Notes under the pieces: model-generated
Told to the model about the DNA's origin: nothing
Databases searched by the model: none
Seen by the model: only the letters and a program-made list of their open reading frames with translations
NCBI RefSeq assembly: GCF_014648195.1
Contig: NZ_BMQQ01000014.1
Location: 76,581-140,580, forward strand
Length of the DNA: 64,000 nt
Direction: 5' to 3'
DNA from: Streptomyces purpureus
GTDB taxonomy: Bacteria > Actinomycetota > Actinomycetes > Streptomycetales > Streptomycetaceae
Part shown: positions 8,597 to 16,859 of the stretch, piece by piece
How the letters are laid out: every line of letters starts with the position of its first letter
How positions within the stretch are numbered: position 1 is the stretch's first letter
Made by a program: the position numbers and the translations under genes

Positions 8597-9022
8597 ATGC
8601 GCCTCCGCCTCCCCCTCGGCGCCGCCGCGAGCACCCTGCTCGTGGCGGGCCTCGCGGCCGCCGCGCCCGCCCACGCCGGCCCCACCGACCGCGTGACCGT
8701 CGAGGACACCGGAACGGTGACCGCCGACGGCACCGTCACCCTCCATGGCACCTACCAGTGCCTCGACGACGGCTCCACCGGCCCGGTGCTGGTGGGCAGC
8801 ACCCTCAAGCAGAAGGACCTGTCCAGCGGGATCGGCGGCACTCGCGCTGTCTGCGACGGACAGGTCCGCGAGTGGACGAACACCGCCGTCGTCACCGCCC
8901 CCGGCCGCTACGAGCCGGGACCCGCCCGGGTGCAGGCCAACTTGATGAAGCTCGACACCAGCCGCGCGATCCCGCTGCCCGAGTTCCTCGCCCAGGACGA
9001 CGCGGACATCACACTGCGCTGA
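8597..9022 (+). CDS. Small secreted protein, DUF6299-like
   Basis: 141 residues from ATG 8597, preceded by GAAAGGGACAC. The signal peptide ends at PAHA/GPTD. The mature part is a short beta-rich domain with two Cys (TYQCLDD and RAVCDG) likely in a disulfide, and the pattern DRVTVEDTGTVTADGTVTLHGTY matches the Streptomyces family DUF6299, whose function is unknown. The longer frame that opens at 8321 overlaps the GNAT gene and is not credible as coding. No operon partner: the upstream gap is 110 bp and the next gene is convergent with 9 bp between stops. Confidence 0.75.
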   Translation: MRLRLPLGAAASTLLVAGLAAAAPAHAGPTDRVTVEDTGTVTADGTVTLHGTYQCLDDGSTGPVLVGSTLKQKDLSSGIGGTRAVCDGQVREWTNTAVVTAPGRYEPGPARVQANLMKLDTSRAIPLPEFLAQDDADITLR

Positions 9023-9031
9023 CCCGCCGCC

Positions 9032-9514
9032 TCACAGGCCGAGCATCGGCGCGAGCCCGTCCCGGGCGAGGAACTCCAGCTCGTCCAGGGCCTCACGGGC
9101 CCGCGCCGCCGCCTGGGGATCGGCCGCGGCCAGGCCGCTCGCCTCGAACTCGTCCTCGTCCAGCCGCAGGATCTGCGAACCGTCCGCCGACACCCACAGA
9201 TCCAGGTCCAGGTCCTCGACGACGACCTCACCGCCGGCGACGGCCGCCGGCCGCGTGATGTCGCAGTACCAGCCCTTGAGCGAACCGTCGGCCGCCCTGA
9301 CCTCCTTCACCGCGTACCACCGGTCACGCCAGTAGTGCTCCAGGAACACGTCACCCGGCTCGAACCGTACGAACCCGAAGTCACGCACCCCCTCGGCCGC
9401 CCAGGGAGCCCGCACCGTCAGCCGCGTACCGTCGTCGGCGACCAGCTCCGCCGGGTAACGGATCTTCGTACGGGTGCCCTTGACGAGCACCACCTCAACC
9501 GAGCGTGCGGACAT
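9032..9514 (-). CDS. DUF402-domain protein (FomD-like phosphohydrolase fold)
   Basis: 160 residues from ATG 9514, which has GGAGG 7 nt upstream. The DUF402 core is clear: GDVFLEHYWRDRWYAVKEV, then GWYCDITRPA and VVEDLDLDLWVSADG, the Trp/Tyr and clustered Asp pattern of this family. Characterised members (FomD and relatives) hydrolyse nucleotide or nucleotidyl-phosphonate bonds with divalent metal. The start lies inside the end of the upstream GNAT gene (20-bp overlap), so the two are probably co-translated. The physiological substrate is unknown. Confidence 0.78.
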   Translation of the reverse strand: MSARSVEVVLVKGTRTKIRYPAELVADDGTRLTVRAPWAAEGVRDFGFVRFEPGDVFLEHYWRDRWYAVKEVRAADGSLKGWYCDITRPAAVAGGEVVVEDLDLDLWVSADGSQILRLDEDEFEASGLAAADPQAAARAREALDELEFLARDGLAPMLGL

Positions 9515-10424
9515 GACGTACCTCCGTAGCACAGACGCTGTATCCGAACCACCGGTTGATCGCGAGCATGGCCCCGTTGCCGGCGTCGTTGTTGGTGAAA
9601 GCCTCGGTGTAGCCGGCCGCGCGGGCCCGGTGCAGCGAGTCGGTCTTGGCGATCTTGGCCAGGCCCCGCCCGCGGTGCGCCCGCAGCGTGCCCGTCATCC
9701 CCGACATGTACCGGGTCAGACCGTCGGTCTGGGCGGCGGTGAACGCCGCGACCTCGCCGTCCACCACGACGACCGTGGTCAGCTCCTTGTCCAGGAGCGG
9801 GCTGCTCCAGGTGTGGTTCAGCCAGTCCTCGTAGTCGTCGAAGTCGATCGCGATGTCGCTCGGCTCGTCGGAGGTCGTCTCCGCGTCCGCCTCGAACAGC
9901 GGCCGGGGATCGGCGGCGAAGTCGGCCGCGGTCCGCAGCTCGACCCCGGCGGGCAGCGCGGGCGGCTCCGGCAGCGGCCCGTCCGCCAGATCGAGCCGGA
10001 GGAAGTGGGCCGTGCGGCGCGGTTCGTACCCGCGCCGGCGCGCGAACTCCAGCGAACCGGACTCCTCCAGCGCCCACGCGTACACGGCGGTCGCGCCCTC
10101 GCCCGCCAGATGCTCCTCGGCGGTCCGCAGCAGCAGCCCGCCCGCGCCCCGGCCACGGTGGTCGGGGTGGACATGGGGCGTGACATACCCCAGGCCCGGC
10201 TCGCTGCTGTCGTACGCGATCCCGGCATGGGCCGTCCCGATCACCTCCCCGTCCCGCTCGGCCACCAACAGCCGGTACTTCGCGGCGGGATGGGCGTTCT
10301 CCGCGCCGAAGGCGAGGGCCTCGGGCGTGGTCACGAGGTAGGGCAGCGCGGCGCGCCGGACGCGGGTCACCGCGGCGGCGTCCGCCGCGTCCCCCAGGCG
10401 TAGATCACGGACGATCACAGTCAT
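9495..10424 (-). CDS. Two-domain GNAT acetyltransferase
   Basis: 309 residues from ATG 10424 (MTVIVRDLRLGDAADAAAV). Two GNAT repeats are visible. The first has GYVTPHVHPDHRGRGAGGLL at about 85-105; the second has TGTLRAHRGRGLAKIAKTD at about 250-270, followed by TNNDAGNGAMLAINRWFGY. Double-GNAT enzymes include mycothiol synthase and antibiotic-modifying relatives, but no specific match is evident, so the acceptor is left open. The longer open frame to 10769 has no supporting start signal. The stop lies within the downstream DUF402 gene, indicating coupling. Confidence 0.82.
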   Translation of the reverse strand: MTVIVRDLRLGDAADAAAVTRVRRAALPYLVTTPEALAFGAENAHPAAKYRLLVAERDGEVIGTAHAGIAYDSSEPGLGYVTPHVHPDHRGRGAGGLLLRTAEEHLAGEGATAVYAWALEESGSLEFARRRGYEPRRTAHFLRLDLADGPLPEPPALPAGVELRTAADFAADPRPLFEADAETTSDEPSDIAIDFDDYEDWLNHTWSSPLLDKELTTVVVVDGEVAAFTAAQTDGLTRYMSGMTGTLRAHRGRGLAKIAKTDSLHRARAAGYTEAFTNNDAGNGAMLAINRWFGYSVCATEVRHVRTLG

Positions 10425-10531
10425 GGCGCGCACGCTACGCGCGGCGGCCGCGCGGCCGCCTCTCCTTTTCCGGCGGCGTTCCATGGCGGCGTTCCCCGGC
10501 GGTGCCTCGCGGCGTGAGGGACAATCGCCGC

Positions 10532-10906
10532 GTGACCCTGAAGATCGCCGTGGACACGGACTCCCCGACCGCCCCGTACGAGCAGCTGCGCGCCCAGATC
10601 TCGGAACAGGCGAGAACCGGAGCGCTGCCGGTCGGCTACAAACTCCCCACGGTGAGAGGCCTCGCCGACGAGCTCGGCCTCGCTCCCAACACCGTCGCCA
10701 AGGCCTACCGCGCCCTGGAGGGCGACGGAGTGATCGAGACCCGCGGCCGCCACGGCACGTTCGTCGCACCGGCCGGGGACGAGGCCCAGCGCCGCGCGGC
10801 AGCGGCGGCGGCGCTCTACGCGACCGAGGCGCGCCGCCTCGGCCTGACGAAGGTGGGCGCGCGGGCCGCGATCGAGGAAGCCCTGCGCGCGGCGTACGAG
10901 GACTGA
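10532..10906 (+). CDS. GntR-family regulator, YtrA subfamily
   Basis: 124 residues from GTG 10532, with GAGGGAC upstream. The N-terminal winged helix-turn-helix is typical (SPTAPYEQLRAQISEQA, KLPTVRGLADELGLAPNTV, KAYRALEGDGVIETRGRHGTF). The effector domain is reduced to about 40 residues of helix, the YtrA pattern. Such regulators usually control an adjacent ABC transporter or membrane protein, but none is next to it here. It is divergent from the double-GNAT gene with 107 bp between starts, so control of that gene or of itself is possible. Confidence 0.85.
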   Translation: MTLKIAVDTDSPTAPYEQLRAQISEQARTGALPVGYKLPTVRGLADELGLAPNTVAKAYRALEGDGVIETRGRHGTFVAPAGDEAQRRAAAAAALYATEARRLGLTKVGARAAIEEALRAAYED

Positions 10907-10946
10907 CCCCTCCGTAGAAACCGACGCCTTGGGGCGGCCGTCCGCC

Positions 10947-12041
10947 TCAGAGGTAGAGGCCCGCGTCCGCGCCCTTGTGCTGGTCCGGGATGGCGGACGG
11001 CGCCTGGCCCCGGCGCAGCGCGTACAGCTCCGCCAGCGACGCGCCGTCGCGGCCGACGCCGTCCTCCCGGCCGAGCCAGCCCACCGCCTCCTGCCGGGTC
11101 AGCGGCCCCACCTCGATCCGGGCCAGACAGCGGCCGGGGCGGACCACCGCCGGGTGGAGACGCTCCAGGTCCTCGTTGGTGGTGACGCCGACGAGGACGT
11201 TGCGGCCCTGGCCGAGCAGACCGTCGGTGAGGTTGAGGAGACGTGAGAGAGCCTGCCCCGCGGTGTGCTTGGCCTCGCCGCGGATCAGTTCGTCGCAGTC
11301 CTCGAGCAGCAGCAGCCGCCAGCGGCCCTTCGCCGTGCCCTCGTCCTCGCCGATCGCGATGTCCATCAGATAGCCGACGTCGTTGAAGAGCCGCTCCGGG
11401 TCCAGGACGCAGTCCACCTGGCACCACTCCCGCCAGGACCGGGCCAGCGTCCGCAGCGCGGACGTCTTGCCGGTGCCCGGCGGCCCGTGCAGAAGCAGCA
11501 GCCGGCCGGCGATGTCGTCGGGGGTGACCTTCATCAGCCGGTCCATCGCCGTGGCGACGGGCGCGGTGTAGTTGGCCCGGATCTCGTCCCACGTCCCCGC
11601 CGCGATCTGCCGGGTCGTGCGGTGCGGTCCGCGCCGCGGCGACACGTACCAGAAGCCCATCGTCACGTTCTCGGGCTGCGGCTCCGGCTCGTCCTGCGCC
11701 CCGTCCGTCGCCTCCTTGAGCACCCGCTCGGCCAGCTCCCGGCTGACGGCGGTGACGGTGACGTCGGCGCCGCGGTTCCAGCGGGAGGCCAGCAGCGTCC
11801 AGCCCTCGCCCTCGGCGAGCACCGCGCTGCGGTCGTCGTCCTTCGCCGAGCGCAGGACGGCCGAGCCCGGCGGCAGCAGGGTGGCGCCGGGCTTGACGCG
11901 GTCGATGGAGGAGCTGTGCGAGTACGGCTGCTCGCCCGTCGCGAAACGGCCGAGGAACAGCGCGTCGACGACGTCGGCCGGTGAATCGCTGTCGTCGACA
12001 TGGAGCCGGATCGGCAGGGCGTCGTGCGGGTTCGCGGACAT
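10947..12041 (-). CDS. AAA-family ATPase with DUF5925 N-terminus
   Basis: 364 residues from ATG 12041; ATG 12050 is an alternative start. The N-terminal region (about 1-150) matches a Streptomyces-specific domain of unknown function (DUF5925: SDSPADVVDALFLGRF, ATGEQPYSHSSSIDRV). The AAA core follows with Walker A GPPGTGKT, Walker B LLLLEDCDEL, sensor region VGVTTNEDLERL and an arginine at AVVRPGRC. It resembles AAA unfoldase/remodelling modules rather than a transporter. It follows the polysaccharide deacetylase by 41 bp on the same strand, so a shared transcript with the glycosyltransferases is possible. No substrate is known. Confidence 0.8.
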   Translation of the reverse strand: MSANPHDALPIRLHVDDSDSPADVVDALFLGRFATGEQPYSHSSSIDRVKPGATLLPPGSAVLRSAKDDDRSAVLAEGEGWTLLASRWNRGADVTVTAVSRELAERVLKEATDGAQDEPEPQPENVTMGFWYVSPRRGPHRTTRQIAAGTWDEIRANYTAPVATAMDRLMKVTPDDIAGRLLLLHGPPGTGKTSALRTLARSWREWCQVDCVLDPERLFNDVGYLMDIAIGEDEGTAKGRWRLLLLEDCDELIRGEAKHTAGQALSRLLNLTDGLLGQGRNVLVGVTTNEDLERLHPAVVRPGRCLARIEVGPLTRQEAVGWLGREDGVGRDGASLAELYALRRGQAPSAIPDQHKGADAGLYL

Positions 12042-12082
12042 GGCGCCCATGATCCGGCACACGACGCCCCGGCGCACGGTGT

Positions 12083-12880
12083 TTATGTACGTGTTCGAAC
12101 CAGCGAGGCACCCGCCCGGCGGGTCCGCCGCACCAGCGCGTACCCCTTCGTCAGCACCCGGTCGGCGGCGAAGGACCGGCCGATCCCGCGCCCCTCGGCC
12201 AGCCGCGCGAACTCCTCGATGCCGGTGGAGCGCCGCACGGTCACCCGCTCCAGGGCGTACGGCCCCTGCCGGCGGCGCGCGAGCGCGTTGCCGACCGCGA
12301 GCGCCTGGGCGAACCCGGCCGCGCGGACCGCCCGCCGCACCCGCCGGCTGGAGTAGCCGTACGGATAGGCGAAGGACACCGGGGCGCGGCCGGTCTCCGC
12401 CTCGATGACGTCCCGGCACCGCACGCTCTCGAACGCCAGCCGCGCGTCGTCGAGTTGGTCCATCTGGGGATGGGTGTGGGTGTGTCCTCCGATCTCCGTG
12501 CCGGCGGCGGCCAGCTCCCGCACCTGCTCCCAGTCGAGCATGGTGTCCAGGGCGCCTCCTTCCTCGTACGCCCCGCGCAGCCACCCCGTCGAGACGAACA
12601 GGGTGGCGGCGAAGCCGTGTTTGGCGAGCACCGGCAGCGCGTACCGGTGCACTCCTTCGTAGCCGTCGTCGAAGGTGATCAGGACCGGGCGGCGGGGCAG
12701 CGGGCCGCCCGAACGCCAGGCGGCGGCGAGCTCGGCGGTGGTGAGCGGGGTGAAGCCGCGCTCGCCGAGCACCTCCATCTGCCCGGCGAACGCCTCCGGC
12801 GAGACGGACAGCCCGTACGCCGCCTTCGCGGGGTGGGGGCCGACCGCGTGGTACATCAGGATCGGTACGGCCCTGCTCAT
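12083..12880 (-). CDS. Polysaccharide deacetylase (NodB-homology, CE4)
   Basis: 265 residues from ATG 12880, which shares one base with the stop of the preceding glycosyltransferase (TGATG). CE4 motifs are present: motif 1 LITFDDGYEG (catalytic base Asp and metal Asp), motif 2 GGHTHTHP (metal His pair), motif 3 SFAYPYGY. No signal peptide or membrane anchor is seen, and the N-terminus begins straight at MSRAVPILMYHAVG, so the substrate is probably a cytoplasmic or membrane-proximal lipid- or nucleotide-linked sugar, or export is non-classical. The operon with two GT2 enzymes points to envelope or capsular glycan synthesis. Confidence 0.87.
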   Translation of the reverse strand: MSRAVPILMYHAVGPHPAKAAYGLSVSPEAFAGQMEVLGERGFTPLTTAELAAAWRSGGPLPRRPVLITFDDGYEGVHRYALPVLAKHGFAATLFVSTGWLRGAYEEGGALDTMLDWEQVRELAAAGTEIGGHTHTHPQMDQLDDARLAFESVRCRDVIEAETGRAPVSFAYPYGYSSRRVRRAVRAAGFAQALAVGNALARRRQGPYALERVTVRRSTGIEEFARLAEGRGIGRSFAADRVLTKGYALVRRTRRAGASLVRTRT

Positions 12881-14085
12881 CACGGCCGCCCTTTGCCGGT
12901 GCCGGGCGAGCCGTCCGCGTGGGGCGACCCGGCGGCCACCCCCGCCGGGCCGGGAGAGTCGGCTCGGGTGACCGGGCCGACCGCGTCGAGCGGGTCTGCC
13001 GCAACGCCCGCCTCGCCCTGGCCGTACGCCCTGCCCTTGTCGTACGCCCTGCCCTTGCCGTCCGCCTCGCCCTTGCCGTACGCCTCGACGGGACCGTGGG
13101 AGAACCGCGGCCCGCCTCTGCGCGCGTCGAGCGAGCCGCGCAGATAGCCGCCCGCCGCGACCGCCACACCGGTGACGATCGCCCCGGCCCGCCCCGCGCC
13201 GCCCGGCCGCCCGAGCAGCGCGTCGTACAGCCCGCGGACGACCCCGGCGGGCAGCACCCGGGTGGTGTAGCGGCGTTCGGACTCCAGGCCCTTGCCCGCG
13301 CCGACACTGCGGGCGACCAGCGCCTTGGACAGGCCCTCGGCGTAGGCGCGGGTGCGGAAGTAGCCGAACCGTTCCCGTGCCGCGGGGACCTTGTGGTGGA
13401 TGACGGCGCGGTCGTCGATGAGCAGGACCGCGTCGGGCAGGGCGGCGGTGAGCCGGATGCACAGCTCGGTCTCCTCGCAGCCGAGCGGGCGCCGGTCGCC
13501 GTCGCGGCCGATGCCGGTGGCGAAGCCGCCCGCCGCGTCGAAGGCGGCCCGCCGGAAGGAGGCGTTGCCGCCGAGGACGTTACGGACCCGGACCCGGCCG
13601 GGCGGCAGGCCCCGGTAGGTGCAGCCGACGATCCAGTCGAACTCCTCCGGGAACCACACCGGCCGGCGGCCGGACGCCCAGGCCGGCACGGTCCGCCCGC
13701 CGACCGCCATCACCCGCGGATCGTCGTACCCCTCGTCGAAGTGGCGCAGCCAGTCGCGCTCGGCCACGGCGTCGTCGTCGAGGAAGGCCACGATGTCGCC
13801 GCGGGCGGCGGCGATACCGGTGTTGCGGCCGGCGGAGAGGCCGCGGGGGCCCGCGTTGGCGAGCACCCGCACCTCCTTCCGGTCCCGCTCCCGCTCGTAG
13901 TGGCGGGCGAGCCGGTCCAGGAGCGCCGCGTTGTGGTCGACCACGAGCAGCGTCTCCAGGGCAGGCCGTGACTGGTGGCGTACCGAGTCGACCGCGGCGA
14001 GGATGTCCTCCCAGCGCTCCTCGGTGTACACACAGATCACCACGGAGAACCGGCGCTCTCCATCGGCGGGGGGCTCGGGCCTCAA
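12880..14085 (-). CDS. GT2 glycosyltransferase with C-terminal hexapeptide repeats
   Basis: 401 residues from TTG 14085, which overlaps the upstream stop (TTGA) and has GGGGAG about 8 nt before it; the in-frame extension upstream to 14418 is only the antisense reading of its neighbour. GT2 landmarks: SVVICVYTEERWEDI, GRNTGIAAARGDIVAFLDDD (DxD-type metal site) and GCEETELCIRL. After about residue 300 comes an alanine/glycine-rich possible membrane-associated segment (GAIVTGVAVAAGGYLRG), then four imperfect hexapeptides (E/R-A-Y/D-G/D-K/Q-G) at about 334-358 and a disordered tail. Donor and acceptor are unknown. It is translationally linked to genes on both sides. Confidence 0.85.
   Translation of the reverse strand: MRPEPPADGERRFSVVICVYTEERWEDILAAVDSVRHQSRPALETLLVVDHNAALLDRLARHYERERDRKEVRVLANAGPRGLSAGRNTGIAAARGDIVAFLDDDAVAERDWLRHFDEGYDDPRVMAVGGRTVPAWASGRRPVWFPEEFDWIVGCTYRGLPPGRVRVRNVLGGNASFRRAAFDAAGGFATGIGRDGDRRPLGCEETELCIRLTAALPDAVLLIDDRAVIHHKVPAARERFGYFRTRAYAEGLSKALVARSVGAGKGLESERRYTTRVLPAGVVRGLYDALLGRPGGAGRAGAIVTGVAVAAGGYLRGSLDARRGGPRFSHGPVEAYGKGEADGKGRAYDKGRAYGQGEAGVAADPLDAVGPVTRADSPGPAGVAAGSPHADGSPGTGKGRP
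13013..13084. repeat. Four tandem 18-bp units inside the GT2 gene
   Basis: Four imperfect 18-bp units at 13013-13030, 13031-13048, 13049-13066 and 13067-13084, consensus (c/t)tgcccttg(t/c)cgtacgcc. The unit is a multiple of three, so the coding frame of the reverse-strand glycosyltransferase stays open and each copy adds one hexapeptide of the form E/R-A-Y/D-G/D-K/Q-G. Copy number could vary by slippage without breaking the gene. Confidence 0.8.
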
Positions 14086-14927
14086 GAGACCTCTCCCCGG
14101 GGGACGTTGGCGGAGAAGGCGGCGGGCCTGCGGCGCGCCGCGCGCCGGACGCCCTTCTCCTTGAGGATGACGCGCAGGACGCGCAGCCCGTCCCGTACGG
14201 CGTTGAGGTTGCTGACGCCGTGGATGCGCAGGTACTCGTGGCTCGGTACTTCCTGCACGCGCAGGCCGGCCTTGACGACCCGGATGTTGATGAGGGTCTC
14301 GATCTCGAAGCCGGTGCAGTCGAGGGTGATCTCGTCCAGGCACCGGCGCCAGAAGGCGTTGTAGCCGTAGCAGAGGTCGGTGTAGCGGGCGCCGAACTTG
14401 GCGTTGACGATGCCGCACAGGATGCGGTTCCCGAGTCTGCGGACCGGCGTCATGTCGTCCGTACCACCGCCGTTGGCGAAGCGGGATCCCTTGGCGAAGT
14501 CGGCGCCGCCGACCAGGGCGGACACATAGGAGACGATCTCCTGCCCGTCCGCCGAGCCGTCCGCGTCGACCATGACGATGATGTCGCCGGTGCAGGCGGC
14601 GAAGCCGCTGATGAGCGCGTCTCCCTTGCCCTTGCCGACCTGCTTGACGACCTTGACGTCCGGCCGGAGTTCACGGGCCACGTCGACGGTGTCGTCGGTG
14701 GAGTTCCCGTCGACCAGGACCACTTCATGGATCCAGTCCGGAAGCGTCTTGAAGACGTACGGGAGATTTTCGGCTTCGTTCATCGCGGGGATGACGACGC
14801 TCACCGGCGGAGTGATTGCCAGATGCGAGGTGATGGCGCGGTACTGAGCCGCTATTTGCCGGTCGATCTGTGTGGCGGAACGAGTTTCGAGTGACGTTTC
14901 GAGCGACGTTTCGAGCGATGAGCTCAT
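14082..14927 (-). CDS. GT2 glycosyltransferase, dolichyl/polyprenyl-phosphate sugar synthase type
   Basis: 281 residues from ATG 14927, preceded by GAGAGGGAC. The GT2 domain starts near residue 40: VSVVIPAMNEAENLPYV, then LVDGNSTDDT and the DxD motif VMVDADGSADG, and KGSRFANGG. It closely resembles DPM1-like enzymes that move a sugar from a nucleotide donor to a polyprenyl phosphate, without membrane helices of its own. The N-terminus carries three SLET repeats from a 12-bp tandem repeat. It is first in a four-gene reverse-strand run, so the run likely starts by making a lipid-linked sugar. Confidence 0.87.
   Translation of the reverse strand: MSSSLETSLETSLETRSATQIDRQIAAQYRAITSHLAITPPVSVVIPAMNEAENLPYVFKTLPDWIHEVVLVDGNSTDDTVDVARELRPDVKVVKQVGKGKGDALISGFAACTGDIIVMVDADGSADGQEIVSYVSALVGGADFAKGSRFANGGGTDDMTPVRRLGNRILCGIVNAKFGARYTDLCYGYNAFWRRCLDEITLDCTGFEIETLINIRVVKAGLRVQEVPSHEYLRIHGVSNLNAVRDGLRVLRVILKEKGVRRAARRRPAAFSANVPRGEVS
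14884..14919. repeat. Three tandem 12-bp units at the GT2 N-terminus
   Basis: Units gtttcgagtgac, gtttcgagcgac and gtttcgagcgat lie end to end and encode the SLET repeats just after the start codon of the reverse-strand glycosyltransferase. The change in copy number keeps frame. Confidence 0.75.
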
Positions 14928-15393
14928 GGTTGGGTGTCCCTCTCGTCCGGTGGACCGCCCGCCCCCGGGCGGTCCGGTTGTCTGTCCGGTTCGAAAGGGG
15001 GGTTCTCATCCGCGCAGCACGGAATTCGATCTCCGTACGGAATGGATGAGCTGGCATGACTGGCCGCGTGACACGCGACTCGGCCCCCATGCGAGAACGC
15101 ATGCGGTACCGGACGCGGCACCCCCCTACAGCGCTCCGCTACGGATCCATCGCGACGCTAGAGCCCTCCCCTGAGCCGCTTTGCATGATGGACCGTTGCG
15201 GGTGAGATGTCCGACGGTATTGATGAATGGGACTGTATGGCAAGACCCGGCCACGGTCTCGCAATTTCCTTTTTCGTCCTTCTCCGACTGCACAGACGCG
15301 AGGTCCGCTCGAATAGTTCCGACCGAACGGATGTGGGAATAAGTGACGCGTGTGACGGGGGAGTTATTCAATTCCGCCGGGCCGGGAGCTCCG
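14928..15393. other. Gene-free, AT-richer interval upstream of the glycosyltransferase run
   Basis: 466 bp with no convincing gene. Base composition drops compared with the neighbourhood, especially 15180-15370 (for example GCAATTTCCTTTTTCG). Short open frames on both strands (15126-15371 and 15207-15428) lack ribosome binding sites and Streptomyces codon bias. The interval should hold the promoter of the glycosyltransferase run and the 3' end signals of the reverse-strand membrane protein gene that starts at 15819. Confidence 0.5.
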
Positions 15394-15819
15394 CTAATGC
15401 GCGGAACTCCTGCGCGCGCGGCGCGTGAGTGAATTCCGCATCACCGCGACCAGGAGCAGCAGGGCGGAGATCCCGGCGACGGTGGCCACACCGCCCCGGA
15501 AGGACCACAGATGAAACGTCAGCATCATCTGGGCCACGGTGAGATCGATTGCGACCGCTCCCGCCGCCGAGAGCACACAGCGCGTGAGTGTGGTGAACCG
15601 GCGCAGGACCGAACCGATGGCGAGCGCCGGGGCCGCCAGAAGCAGGAAGAGCGCGAAGGGGGCGCGCAGGGGTGAATCGAGGTCGGCGGCGACGAGTGCG
15701 GCGCCGACACCCGAGACGGCCGCCGCGACCCCGGCCAGCAGCGCGAGCGCGTCCCGTGAAGCGGCCCGCCCAAAAAGGGTCCTGAGTCGGGGAGTTGGCT
15801 GGTTTCGATTGGTCCGCAT
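15394..15819 (-). CDS. Small integral membrane protein, four helices, function unknown
   Basis: 141 residues from ATG 15819 (MRTNRNQPTPRLRTLFGR); upstream in-frame codons would add an unlikely hydrophilic extension running through the neighbouring promoter. Four hydrophobic segments are predicted (about 25-49, 53-74, 80-103, 108-128), with positively charged ends (RRFTTLTR; RRARRSSAH) placing both termini inside. No family is recognised. It is divergent from the SGNH esterase gene with 172 bp between starts and shares strand with the glycosyltransferase run, but is 466 bp away from it. Confidence 0.6.
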   Translation of the reverse strand: MRTNRNQPTPRLRTLFGRAASRDALALLAGVAAAVSGVGAALVAADLDSPLRAPFALFLLLAAPALAIGSVLRRFTTLTRCVLSAAGAVAIDLTVAQMMLTFHLWSFRGGVATVAGISALLLLVAVMRNSLTRRARRSSAH

Positions 15820-15991
15820 GGGTGAATTTGCCCCCAAGGTGCCGGATGTCGGAGTGCCATGCTCGGGCGGCGGTGACACCTCGTCAAGGAGCGCCGAACT
15901 CCTCGCCAAATCTTCTTGGCATGGACACTTCCAGTGAGTTATGCGCGCTGCTACCACAGATGTGACAGAGGTTCTGCTAAAGGGAGGTTCC

Positions 15992-16798
15992 ATGAAACTG
16001 TCCCGAATCGCGGCATTCTCCTCCTCGCTCCTCCTCGGCGCCGCCCTCGCCCTCACCGGCTCGGGGGCGGCACAGGCCGCGGAGACCGCCGCTCTCGACT
16101 ACGTGGCGCTCGGCGACTCGTACTCCTCCGGTGTGGGCGCCGGGAGTTACGACAGCGCCAGCGGCGCCTGCAAGCGCTCCACCAGGGCCTACCCCCGGCT
16201 GTGGGCGTCGGCGAACTCACCCTCGTCGTTCGCGTTCACGGCATGCTCAGGTGCTCGTACGGGTGATGTGACGGCCGGTCAGCTCGGCCCGCTCAGTGCC
16301 GCCACCGACCTCGTCTCGATCACCGTCGGCGGCAACGACGCCGGTTTCGCCGACGTCATGACGACCTGTGTCCTCCAGTCCGAAGCCGCCTGCATCAACC
16401 GAGTCAATCAAGCCAAGGCGTACGTCGACACCACCCTGCCCGGCCAGCTCGACTCGGTGTACTCGGCGATCAGATCAAAGGCGCCCACGGCCAAGGTCGT
16501 CGTCATCGGCTACCCCCGCTTCTACAAGCTGAGCGGCACCTGCACCTCCGGACTCAGCGAGAACGAACGCCGTGCCATCAACGGCGGCGCCGACCACCTC
16601 AACACCGCCATCGCCAAGCGCGCGGCCGACCACGGCTACACCTTCGCCGACGTCGTCCCCTCCTTCACCGGACACGAGATCTGCTCCGGCGCGGCCTGGC
16701 TGCACAGCGTCAACTGGCTCAACATCGGGGAGTCCTACCACCCCACCGCCCCCGGCCAGTCCGGCGGCTACCTGCCCACCTTCAGGAACGCGGTGTGA
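15992..16798 (+). CDS. Secreted SGNH-family lipase/esterase
   Basis: 268 residues from ATG 15992 with AAAGGGAGG 5 nt upstream. A signal peptide ends AAQA/AET. SGNH blocks: LGDSYSSGVG (nucleophile Ser), the Gly of DVTAGQLG region, VGGNDAGF (Asn of block III) and SYHPTAPGQ (catalytic His). Six Cys in the mature part can form the three disulfides of the Streptomyces secreted esterases such as the S. scabies enzyme and S. coelicolor SCO1725, to which this is very similar from memory. It acts on fatty-acid esters outside the cell. Monocistronic: a GC-rich inverted repeat follows at about 16808-16843. Confidence 0.9.
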   Translation: MKLSRIAAFSSSLLLGAALALTGSGAAQAAETAALDYVALGDSYSSGVGAGSYDSASGACKRSTRAYPRLWASANSPSSFAFTACSGARTGDVTAGQLGPLSAATDLVSITVGGNDAGFADVMTTCVLQSEAACINRVNQAKAYVDTTLPGQLDSVYSAIRSKAPTAKVVVIGYPRFYKLSGTCTSGLSENERRAINGGADHLNTAIAKRAADHGYTFADVVPSFTGHEICSGAAWLHSVNWLNIGESYHPTAPGQSGGYLPTFRNAV

Positions 16799-16807
16799 CC
16801 GACCCTT

Positions 16808-16843
16808 CGCCCGCCCCCTCGGCCGAGGCCGTGGGGGTGGGGC
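16808..16843. terminator. Candidate hairpin terminator after the SGNH esterase
   Basis: GCCCGCCCCC and GGGGGTGGGGC flank a short spacer about 10 nt downstream of the esterase stop, giving a near-perfect GC stem. No U-tract follows, which is normal in Streptomyces. Confidence 0.45.
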
Positions 16844-16859
16844 ACACACCCGGTGGAGC

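Noticed and set aside
10947..13307. 786-codon frame for the AAA ATPase
   Set aside because: It runs through the deacetylase gene in another frame. Homology begins at MSANPHDALPIRL, so the start is at 12041.
12880..14418. N-terminal extension of the second GT2 gene to 14418
   Set aside because: The additional residues are the out-of-frame reading of the upstream glycosyltransferase; TTG 14085 with a ribosome binding site fits better.
15126..15428. Small frames on both strands in the AT-richer interval
   Set aside because: No ribosome binding site, poor codon usage and no family. Could be remnants, but nothing supports it.
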